In this document: in pieces, positions 1 to 4,694 of the stretch | Numbering within the stretch: the stretch's first letter is position 1 | Layout: each line of letters opens with the position of its first letter | From: JADCCX01 sp031378805 | GTDB taxonomy: Bacteria > Pseudomonadota > Alphaproteobacteria > Rhizobiales > Beijerinckiaceae | DNA length: 7,299 nucleotides | Direction of reading: 5' to 3' | NCBI GenBank assembly: GCA_031378805.1 | Contig: JANNEO010000034.1 | Coordinates: 1 to 7,299, forward strand | The notes under the pieces: generated by a model | Database searches by the model: none | What the model was told of the DNA's origin: nothing | What the model saw: the letters and a program-made list of their open reading frames with translations, nothing else | Program-made: the position numbers and the translations under genes

Positions 1-304
1 GCTCGGCCTCCGGCACGGCGGAGAGGGCATTCGACAGCCGGTCGACCTCGGCTTGTGTCTCCACGGGAATCATCAAGGAGACGGCCTCGTTGAACTTGAA
101 ATGCGGCCCACCGTTCAGGCCGAGGAATGGTCGGCCCATCAGGGTGAACTCCACGGTTAGCACATTGCCGGTCTTGCCCGAGGGATAGTCGCCGGGCGCG
201 CTATGGACAGCGTCAACGTGGCTGTCTGGCAACAGGGAGGCGTAGAAGGTGGCGGCCACTTCGGCGTTGCCGTCGAACCACAGGCAGGGGGTGATGATGT
301 TCAT
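1..304 (-). CDS. PhnB-like VOC family protein (partial, C-terminus beyond window)
   Basis: Only the first 101 residues are present; the reading frame runs open through the left edge. The start MNIITPCLWFDGNAEVAA, followed by FYASLLPDS and later FLGLNGGPHFKFNEAVS, is the pattern of the PhnB / '3-demethylubiquinone-9 methyltransferase-like' branch of the vicinal oxygen chelate (VOC) superfamily. These are small cytosolic proteins of about 130-160 residues built from beta-alpha-beta-beta-beta units. Many have no known substrate; relatives include glyoxalase-type and antibiotic-resistance proteins. The ATG at 304-302 is supported by a GGAGAA ribosome site (317-312) seven bases upstream. It lies 103 bases after tetR on the same strand, so the two probably form a repressor-target unit. 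The family call is firm. The reaction is unknown, and the old methyltransferase name should not be taken as a function. Confidence 0.85.
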   Translation of the reverse strand, partial: MNIITPCLWFDGNAEVAATFYASLLPDSHVDAVHSAPGDYPSGKTGNVLTVEFTLMGRPFLGLNGGPHFKFNEAVSLMIPVETQAEVDRLSNALSAVPEAE

Positions 305-367
305 GGGACAATTCTCCAATGGGTTCAGATTTAAAGCCGCTTTGGTTGCGTTGGCTTCAGCGGTTCA

Positions 368-381
368 GTGCCGCGCGGCAC
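368..381. repeat. 14-bp perfect palindrome between tetR and the VOC gene
   Basis: The sequence GTGCCGCGCGGCAC is self-complementary. It sits in the 103-base gap between the tetR stop and the VOC start. No T-run follows it on either strand, so it is not a convincing intrinsic terminator, and it does not resemble the tetR operator. It could be a weak hairpin in a tetR-VOC transcript or chance in GC-rich DNA. I see nothing else in this gap apart from the VOC ribosome site. Confidence 0.3.
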
Positions 382-407
382 GGGGATGGTGATGGAAAAA
401 TTGTGGT

Positions 408-1043
408 TCAATTGGCTTCTCCCTTCTGCGGATGGTTGGCGAACAACAGCCGCACATAGAGGGCAAGATGATCCACGCTGTCCTCGGCGATGGCGGGGCC
501 GCCCTTCGCCTTGGCGAGAATGAAGGCCCCCTGCAGCACCGCCTGAGTATGGAGGGCAAGGCTGGCGGCACTCCAGCCAGTATCGGCACCCGAGGGATCA
601 AGCCCGCGTTGCTCCATGGCTTCCGCGACATAGGGTTCGATCGTGGCAGCATGGCTGCTTATCGAGGCTTCGCAAGCGGCGGTGATGGCGCGGGAACTCT
701 GATGCACCTCTTGCGCCATGGTGCCGACAAGGCAAGTGAACTCTGGCAGTTCACCCTTAAGGATGGCCCGCCGGAAGGTTATGTAGGCAAGCACCCGGTC
801 CAGCGGATCATCATGGTGGTGATACGGCGCTTCCGCGAATAAAACGCTTGTCACCTTCGTCCAATGCTCCGCTGCAGCAACACCCAGCGCGTCCTTGCTG
901 TTGAAATGGTGAAAGAATGCGCCCTTGGTCACGCCGCTGGCTGCGCAGAGATCGTCCACGCTTGTAGCGGTATAGCCCTTTGTACGGATCGTCCGCAGTG
1001 CGGCGTTGAGTATCTTGTCTCTGGTTGTTCCGGGTCGCGGCAT
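408..1043 (-). CDS. TetR/AcrR family transcriptional regulator
   Basis: This is a 211-residue protein, a normal length for a TetR repressor. The N-terminal DNA-binding domain is clear: RDKILNAALRTIRTKGYTAT (residues 8-27) is helix 1 and the turn, and SVDDLCAASGVTKGAFFHHF (28-47) is the helix-turn-helix, ending in the usual F-x-S-K-D-A-L. The remaining two thirds is an all-helical ligand-binding and dimerisation domain, whose effector cannot be read from sequence. The start at 1043 gives the normal few residues before helix 1; the ribosome site is weak (GGA about ten bases upstream). A promoter with a perfect palindrome between its -35 and -10 boxes lies just upstream, so self-repression is expected. 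The VOC gene downstream on the same strand is the obvious regulated partner, which is an inference from adjacency. The flanking kinase gene ends 78 bases upstream and is probably a separate unit. Confidence 0.93.
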   Translation of the reverse strand: MPRPGTTRDKILNAALRTIRTKGYTATSVDDLCAASGVTKGAFFHHFNSKDALGVAAAEHWTKVTSVLFAEAPYHHHDDPLDRVLAYITFRRAILKGELPEFTCLVGTMAQEVHQSSRAITAACEASISSHAATIEPYVAEAMEQRGLDPSGADTGWSAASLALHTQAVLQGAFILAKAKGGPAIAEDSVDHLALYVRLLFANHPQKGEAN

Positions 1044-1067
1044 GTCTGGTGATCCGATTGCTATCTA

Positions 1068-1096
1068 TAAATACCAACCGGTTGGTATGTTGTCAA
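1068..1096 (-). promoter_or_regulatory. tetR promoter (TTGACA-N17-TATTTA)
   Basis: Read on the minus strand, a perfect consensus -35 box TTGACA (1096-1091) is followed by exactly 17 bases and then TATTTA (1073-1068), a good -10 box. Transcription would start near 1061, giving a leader of only about 18 bases before the tetR ATG at 1043. The box match and spacing are seen directly; activity is inferred. Confidence 0.72.
1071..1088. promoter_or_regulatory. Putative TetR operator, 18-bp perfect palindrome
   Basis: ATACCAACCGGTTGGTAT is its own reverse complement over all 18 bases; the flanking bases do not extend it. It fills most of the spacer of the tetR promoter and overlaps the -10 box by three bases, so a bound dimer would block RNA polymerase. 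TetR-family repressors usually bind palindromes of this size close to their own gene. No second copy was seen in the window, so the VOC gene is most simply controlled by read-through from this same promoter. Confidence 0.8.
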
Positions 1097-1121
1097 GAAT
1101 GCGTTCGATCAATCTCGACCC

Positions 1122-2015
1122 TCAAACCGCCCCCAGCCTCCGAAACCCCTCCACCGCCGCATTCTCCGGCCCTGCCTCCGCCTTCAACCCAGTTGTACGC
1201 AACGCCAACAGATACCGCCGCACCAGCCCTGCCTCGCCCACCACGCGGATCACGCCTTCCGCCCAGCCCAGCGCCAGTCCGCCCCGGATCTCGTGGCCGA
1301 TGACGATGCCGGAAAGGCGCTCGGCGATCTCTTCTGGCGGAAAGCGTTTGAGCAGCACGCCGCTGCGCGTGGTAAAAATGTCGTTGAGCAGCCCTGCCGA
1401 TCCGGGGTTCAGCGCCTGTCGCACACCCGCGTTGAAGGCGGTATCGTCGGCAGCAGTTCCTTCCGTGATGAGCCTGCCCAGGATCGTATGCGACTTCAGC
1501 GCCGCGAAAACCTCGCCGGTCATGAAACTCTTGAAATCGTGCAGCACGCCTGCCTGCGCGCGCACCCATTTGCTGTGCGTGCCCGGCAGCACCACAGTCA
1601 CGCTCTCCTGCGGCCCAACGCTGCCGAAGACCTGGATTTCCTCGCCACGCATCACGTCTGGCGATAGGCCGTTGACGCACACCCCTGGGAGAAAGCGCAG
1701 CACCATGCCGCTCTCCGCCGTCATCACCCGCGCGCCTGCGGCCAGCTGCGCCAGTGTTGCGGGGGCTTCGACATAGGGTGTCTCGATCCAGCCATTGCGG
1801 CTGGTGATCATGCCCGAGAGCAGCACTTCGGTGTGCGGCGTCAGCCAATGGCCGATTTCGCGGTGGAGAACAGCCTCGAACGCCTTGTTCTCCACCGTCA
1901 GGATTCCCGCCGCTGCCTGATGCTGCTGAACGACTTCACCACGTGATCCAAAGCGCCAGGCGCGGAAGCTGCTGGTGCCCCAGTCCACGATGATCCGCTG
2001 CCTGATTTCGCCCAT
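1122..2015 (-). CDS. dgoK: 2-dehydro-3-deoxygalactonokinase
   Basis: The enzyme phosphorylates 2-dehydro-3-deoxy-D-galactonate with ATP to the 6-phosphate, in the De Ley-Doudoroff route of galactose/galactonate breakdown in the cytosol. The sequence shows the family signatures: the N-terminal phosphate loop IIVDWGTSSFRAW (residues 8-20), LLSGMITSRNGW, the MRGEE motif, LPGTHSKW in the middle, and a FMTGEVFAAL-type stretch. From ATG 2015 the protein has 297 residues, close to the roughly 290 usual for DgoK. The same frame is open upstream, with further ATGs at 2039, 2054, 2063 and 2066. The 2063/2066 pair has AAGG just ahead, while 2015 has AGGGGA at an 11-base distance. I chose 2015 because the family begins only a few residues before the DWG motif. 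No KDPGal aldolase (dgoA) partner is present in the window. The gene points away from rplU. Confidence 0.9.
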   Translation of the reverse strand: MGEIRQRIIVDWGTSSFRAWRFGSRGEVVQQHQAAAGILTVENKAFEAVLHREIGHWLTPHTEVLLSGMITSRNGWIETPYVEAPATLAQLAAGARVMTAESGMVLRFLPGVCVNGLSPDVMRGEEIQVFGSVGPQESVTVVLPGTHSKWVRAQAGVLHDFKSFMTGEVFAALKSHTILGRLITEGTAADDTAFNAGVRQALNPGSAGLLNDIFTTRSGVLLKRFPPEEIAERLSGIVIGHEIRGGLALGWAEGVIRVVGEAGLVRRYLLALRTTGLKAEAGPENAAVEGFRRLGAV

Positions 2016-2133
2016 GGTGATTCGATTCCCCTGGCTCATCTTGACTTCTGCCATGCCATCCATCATAGGCCTTGCACGGCGCGGGTGGCGAAAGCCATTT
2101 CCCGCGTTGTTCTTTTATATCCGCCAGTCCCGT

Positions 2134-2152
2134 GGCCCCTTCGCAAGGGTCC
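2134..2152 (+). other. Hairpin in the rplU leader / dgoK-rplU divergent gap
   Basis: The 199-base gap between the chosen dgoK start and rplU holds one compact hairpin: GG (2134-2135), CCCTT (2137-2141), loop CGC, AAGGG (2145-2149), CC (2151-2152), with one internal mismatch. It would lie about 60 bases before the rplU start. The only AT-rich block, around 2110-2120 (TTCTTTTATAT), may hold -10 elements, but I could not pair it with a convincing -35 box on either strand. Leader-mediated control of L21 is known in other bacteria, but this structure does not match a leader that I recognise. Confidence 0.3.
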
Positions 2153-2214
2153 GGACTCTGTCAAGAAGCCGGTCCAACCCAGGTTGAGATACGGCCGAAC
2201 ACGAGAGAAACACG

Positions 2215-2886
2215 ATGTTCGCAGTGATCAAGACGGGCGGGAAGCAGTACAAGGTTTCCCGCAACGACGTCATTATCGTGGAAAAGCTCCACGCCGAAGC
2301 AGGCGACACCGTCGCCTTTGAAACCGTCCTGATGCTGGGCGGCGAGACGACTGTGGTCGGCACGCCAACCGTTGCAGGCGCGACTGTCGCTGGTGCGGTG
2401 GTGGAACAGGGACGTGGCCCCAAGGTCATCTCTTTCTTCAAGCGCCGCCGCCAGAATTCGAAGCGCAAGAAGGGCCATCGTCAGGATCTGACCGTGGTGC
2501 GCATCACCGACATTTTCACCAATGGTGAAAAGGTCGATGTCAGTGTCAAGGCAGCGCCTGCTGCTGAAGCCGCGCCCAAGCCAAAGTCTGCCAAGGCCCC
2601 TGCTGCCAAGGCCAAGGGTACCTTCAACATCAACGACAACATTTCCCTCATCGACGGTCTTTCGACCGCGATGGAGAAGAAAATGCGTGTGGCCTATCCC
2701 GGCATCACGTTGACCGATATTGCGGCCTGGACCGAAGCGGACATCACCAAGTTCGACGACGAGTTCAAGCTCAAGGGTCGTATCACCCGTGAGGAATGGC
2801 CCGTGCAGGCGCAGGAATTGCTGGATGGCAAGCCGCCGCGTGCTGTCGTTGATCGCAAGGAATGGGAGTCCGGCAAGGATCTCTGA
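2215..2886 (+). CDS. rplU: 50S ribosomal protein L21 with C-terminal extension
   Basis: L21 is a 23S rRNA-binding protein of the large subunit. Residues 1-103 are a complete L21: the start MFAVIKTGGKQYKV, the GDTVAFETVLM strand, and the basic rRNA-contact loop FFKRRRQNSKRKKGHRQ (75-91) ending in LTVVRI. At 223 residues it is about twice the usual 100-105. An Ala/Lys/Pro linker (about 112-136) joins the core to a helical domain (about 140-205) with the segments SLIDGLSTAMEKKM, ITLTDIAAWTEADI and LKGRITREEWPVQAQELL. From memory, similar tails of helix-hairpin-helix type occur on alphaproteobacterial L21 and on NuoE. A highly charged end closes the protein. A GAGAG site lies seven bases before the ATG. 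rpmA follows after 104 bases, the conserved L21-L27 order. I see no frameshift; the tail is in frame and has the same codon style as the core. Confidence 0.97.
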   Translation: MFAVIKTGGKQYKVSRNDVIIVEKLHAEAGDTVAFETVLMLGGETTVVGTPTVAGATVAGAVVEQGRGPKVISFFKRRRQNSKRKKGHRQDLTVVRITDIFTNGEKVDVSVKAAPAAEAAPKPKSAKAPAAKAKGTFNINDNISLIDGLSTAMEKKMRVAYPGITLTDIAAWTEADITKFDDEFKLKGRITREEWPVQAQELLDGKPPRAVVDRKEWESGKDL

Positions 2887-2990
2887 TCTTTCCGGGTTTC
2901 CAAAGCGCCGTTTTTGCGGCATAAGACCAATCACGTCAGCGATGTTGACCCTTTGGGGGATGCACGCGCAGAGTTTTCGAGGAGCATGTC

Positions 2991-3257
2991 ATGGCTCATA
3001 AAAAAGCAGGCGGTTCATCCCGCAACGGTCGCGACTCGCAGAGCAAGCGCCTCGGCGTGAAGAAGTTCGGCAGCGAAGCAGTGCTGGCCGGCAACATTAT
3101 CGTGCGTCAGCGCGGCACCAAATGGCATCCCGGTGCCAACGTGGGCATTGGCGTGGATCACACGCTTTTTGCACTCACCAATGGGCATGTCGCGTTCGTG
3201 GACAAAGGTAAGCGAGCGTATGTGACCGTGGTACCGGCCCAAATGGCCGCAGAATAA
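2991..3257 (+). CDS. rpmA: 50S ribosomal protein L27
   Basis: L27 is a small basic protein whose N-terminal tail reaches the peptidyl transferase centre. The 88-residue product is full length and begins MAHKKAGGSSRNGRDSQSKR, the classic L27 start with no cleavable N-terminal extension of the Firmicutes type. The next segments, LGVKKFGSEAVLAGNIIVRQ, RGTKWHPGANVGIGVDHTLF and the VVPA end, are all canonical. GAGGAG (2979-2984) lies six bases before the ATG, a strong ribosome site. The gene is 104 bases after rplU, in the same orientation, and is probably cotranscribed with it. I saw no convincing promoter or terminator in that gap; a TTGACC at 2945 lacks a good -10 partner. Confidence 0.98.
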   Translation: MAHKKAGGSSRNGRDSQSKRLGVKKFGSEAVLAGNIIVRQRGTKWHPGANVGIGVDHTLFALTNGHVAFVDKGKRAYVTVVPAQMAAE

Positions 3258-3258
3258 A

Positions 3259-3313
3259 CGGCGAGGTTCAGACAAAGGAACCCCGCCGGTCTCACAAGAC
3301 CCCGGCGAGGTTC
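3259..3313 (+). repeat. Two overlapping, mutually exclusive hairpins after rpmA
   Basis: The 11-base sequence CGGCGAGGTTC occurs twice, at 3259-3269 and 3303-3313. Between the copies, GAACCCCGCCGG (3278-3289) is complementary to both. The upstream pairing gives 10 of 11 base pairs with an 8-base loop. The downstream pairing gives 11 of 12 with a 12-base loop. A third short hairpin, GGTCT/AGACC (3288-3301), overlaps both. None is followed by a T-run. It starts one base after the rpmA stop, so it probably lies in the 3' end of the rpmA message, where it could protect the transcript or act in termination. Confidence 0.6.
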
Positions 3314-3360
3314 CAGAGCAGTCCGAAAACCCGATAGGGACACCGGACAGGGCAAGCCTA

Positions 3361-3394
3361 AAAAGCTTCAAGACCCCAAAAGCTCCAAGACCAG
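3361..3394. repeat. 17-bp imperfect tandem duplication
   Basis: AAAAGCTTCAAGACCCC (3361-3377) is directly followed by AAAAGCTCCAAGACCAG (3378-3394); 14 of 17 positions match. It is non-coding and lies in the 203-base gap between rpmA and the acetyltransferase gene. It looks like a local slippage duplication; no function is evident. Confidence 0.6.
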
Positions 3395-3403
3395 AAACAA
3401 CCG

Positions 3404-3439
3404 GGGGAATGTGGACAACCGCATTCCCCTTTGTCGTTT
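3404..3439 (+). terminator. Rho-independent terminator after rplU-rpmA
   Basis: GGGGAATGTGG (3404-3414) pairs with CCGCATTCCCC (3419-3429) over 11 base pairs, including one G-T wobble, around an ACAA tetraloop. TTTGTCGTTT follows directly. Stem strength and the U-rich tail fit an intrinsic terminator for the ribosomal protein transcript. It ends only about 20 bases before the next gene's ATG and 9 bases before its ribosome site, so it could also act as an attenuator that lets some read-through into the acetyltransferase gene. Confidence 0.75.
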
Positions 3440-3460
3440 CAGGCTGATGGAGGTTAGCCC

Positions 3461-4120
3461 ATGTTTCCCGATCTGACGCGCGACGATGTCTTTCGCATCG
3501 AGACAAAAAGCCTGTGGCTGCGCTGGCCGCGTGTGCAGGATGCGGCGGCCATCGAGCGGCTTGCGGGGGACAGGGATGTCGCCGAGATGGTCGGTGTCTT
3601 GCCGATACCCTTTCCGAAGGGCGGCGGTGAACATTTCGTTTTCGATGCCCGCAAGGCCAATGCGACAGGCGCACAGGTTAAGCTTGCGATTGTCGATCGG
3701 CGCAAGCCAGAAATGTTCATGGGCATCGTTGGCTCACGTATTCTTGAATCTCCTGACAGGACTGGACCGCGCGCCAGTCTTGGCTATTGGCTGGGAAAGC
3801 CTCACTGGGGCAATGGATACGCCACCGAAGCAGCTCATGGACTGATCGACGCCGTCTTTTCCTACACGGATGTCGTCGATCTTGAGCTCTCGGTGCGCGT
3901 TCTCAATGCAGCGTCACGCCGCGTGGCCGAGAAATGCGGCTTCCAGTTCACTGGATCGGATATGTGGGATGCGCCTGCACTCAGGAGCAGGGTTCCAGTG
4001 GACCGCTTTCTCCTCGCCCGCTCGACATGGGCCAGCCTCAAGTCCTGGCGCGAGCCAAAGATCGAGATCGACAGGCGTTCGTTGATCATGCCGGTGAGCG
4101 AGCTTGAGGCGTGTGCGTGA
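3461..4120 (+). CDS. GNAT family N-acetyltransferase (RimJ/RimL-like)
   Basis: The 219-residue product is a GCN5-related acetyltransferase of the RimJ/RimL type, which moves the acetyl group of acetyl-CoA to an amine such as a protein N-terminus. Visible elements are the N-terminal strand with LWLRWPRVQDAAAIERL (about 18-34) and the central strands around 74-96. The acetyl-CoA-binding motif A is SLGYWLGKPHWGNGYATEA (106-124), with the pyrophosphate-binding H-W-G-N-G-Y-A loop. The C-terminal signature VLNAASRRVAEKCGF (147-161) completes the fold. About 30 residues after the fold have no recognisable motif. GGAGG (3449-3453) is seven bases before the ATG. The position directly after rplU-rpmA is typical of many alphaproteobacteria, suggesting, without proof, a ribosome-linked role. 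The substrate cannot be read from sequence. The gene expected next in many relatives, obgE, is not here. Confidence 0.9.
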   Translation: MFPDLTRDDVFRIETKSLWLRWPRVQDAAAIERLAGDRDVAEMVGVLPIPFPKGGGEHFVFDARKANATGAQVKLAIVDRRKPEMFMGIVGSRILESPDRTGPRASLGYWLGKPHWGNGYATEAAHGLIDAVFSYTDVVDLELSVRVLNAASRRVAEKCGFQFTGSDMWDAPALRSRVPVDRFLLARSTWASLKSWREPKIEIDRRSLIMPVSELEACA

Positions 4121-4190
4121 CGGCTGCCCTTGATCCTCCCCCGCTTGCAGCAGGGCTATCGCCTAACGGATGGATCGTCGGCGGACCGAC

Positions 4191-4230
4191 AAAATCCTCA
4201 CCCTGAGCTTGTCGAAGGGTCAAGGATTTT
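4191..4230. terminator. REP-containing hairpin, likely bidirectional terminator
   Basis: AAAATCCT (4191-4198) pairs with AGGATTTT (4223-4230), and inside this ACCCT (4200-4204) pairs with AGGGT (4216-4220), giving about 13 base pairs with a small bulge. Because the arms are A-rich and T-rich, each strand ends in a T4 tract. It lies between two convergent genes, the plus-strand acetyltransferase (stop at 4120) and the minus-strand csaA (stop at 4332), which is where a two-way terminator is needed. The T-tract is short, so efficiency is uncertain. Confidence 0.55.
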
Positions 4231-4272
4231 GCTGTCGCCGAGCCGCAGCCTCGATCCTTCGACAGGCTCAGG
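4202..4272. repeat. Inverted pair of sphingomonad REP-type repeats
   Basis: CCTGAGCTTGTCGAAGG (4202-4218) recurs on the opposite strand at 4256-4272 as CCTGAGCCTGTCGAAGG, with 16 of 17 positions matching and about 37 bases between the copies. From general knowledge this core is among the most common intergenic repeats in sphingomonads and related alphaproteobacteria. The inverted pair could fold into a large cruciform or hairpin. The rest of the 211-base gap (4121-4331) holds no gene that I can support. Confidence 0.75.
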
Positions 4273-4331
4273 ATAAGGTCGATTGATAACGCATCGCCAT
4301 ATGCGATCGCCGTGCGTTTCTTAGGGGAGAA

Positions 4332-4694
4332 TCAAAACAACCGTCCGCCATTCGGCGTGGCCTTGGACGGCTGCACCAACACCACCTCGCCCTGTTCGTC
4401 GGGAAAACCCAACGTCAGCACCTCGGACATGAACTTGCCGATCTGGCGGGGGGGGAAATTGACGACAGCGGCGACTTGCAGACCTGGCAAGTCCTCCAGC
4501 CGGTAATGCACTGTGATCTGGGCGGAACTCTTCTTCACGCCGATATCAGGGCCGAAATCGATCGTCAGCTTGGTGGATGGTTTGCGGGCCTCCGGATAGG
4601 CCTCCGCCTTCAGGATGGTGCCCACGCGGATATCGACCTTGAGGAAATCCTCGAGGGTGATTTCGGCTGTGCGCTCCGATGTCACGAGATGCAT
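4332..4694 (-). CDS. csaA: CsaA-type tRNA-binding / chaperone-like protein
   Basis: The 120-residue product is a single tRNA-binding domain of the OB-fold type found in CsaA, in the C-terminus of bacterial methionyl-tRNA synthetase, and in Arc1p. The sequence follows CsaA closely: FLKVDIRVGTILKAEAYPEA (17-36), KLTIDFGPDIGVKKSSAQIT (42-61), VAAVVNFPPRQIGKFMSEVL (74-93) and a C-terminal GEVVLVQP...PNGGRLF. CsaA acts as a cytosolic homodimer with export-related chaperone activity in Bacillus; its role in alphaproteobacteria is less clear. The family is usually about 110 residues, so this start adds about ten. The start is nevertheless attractive because its ATG overlaps the stop of the upstream gene by one base (TGATG, 4696-4692), which indicates translational coupling. 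No strong separate ribosome site is seen. Confidence 0.93.
   Translation of the reverse strand: MHLVTSERTAEITLEDFLKVDIRVGTILKAEAYPEARKPSTKLTIDFGPDIGVKKSSAQITVHYRLEDLPGLQVAAVVNFPPRQIGKFMSEVLTLGFPDEQGEVVLVQPSKATPNGGRLF

Noticed and set aside
1006..1848. Open frames of about 250 codons on both strands overlapping dgoK
   Set aside because: Compositions rich in Ser/Pro/Arg or Arg/Gly with no domain pattern; the DgoK frame carries all family motifs.
2041..2069. TTGACT with CATAGG as an rplU promoter
   Set aside because: The -10 match is poor and the site lies inside the alternative dgoK N-terminus; not strong enough to list.
2161..2934. 257-codon minus-strand frame opposite rplU
   Set aside because: It is antisense to a certain ribosomal protein gene, has no recognisable motif, and has no ribosome site.
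2945..2979. TTGACC as -35 of a separate rpmA promoter
   Set aside because: At 16-18 bases downstream there is only GC-rich sequence (around GCAGAG), so there is no acceptable -10 box.
3015..3674. 219-codon minus-strand frame across rpmA, the terminator and the GNAT start
   Set aside because: It spans two certain plus-strand genes and a structured gap; composition is His/Arg/Pro-rich with no motif.
4191..4272. Inverted repeats as ends of an insertion sequence
   Set aside because: Only about 37 bases separate the copies, there is no transposase, and the sequence is the common sphingomonad REP core.
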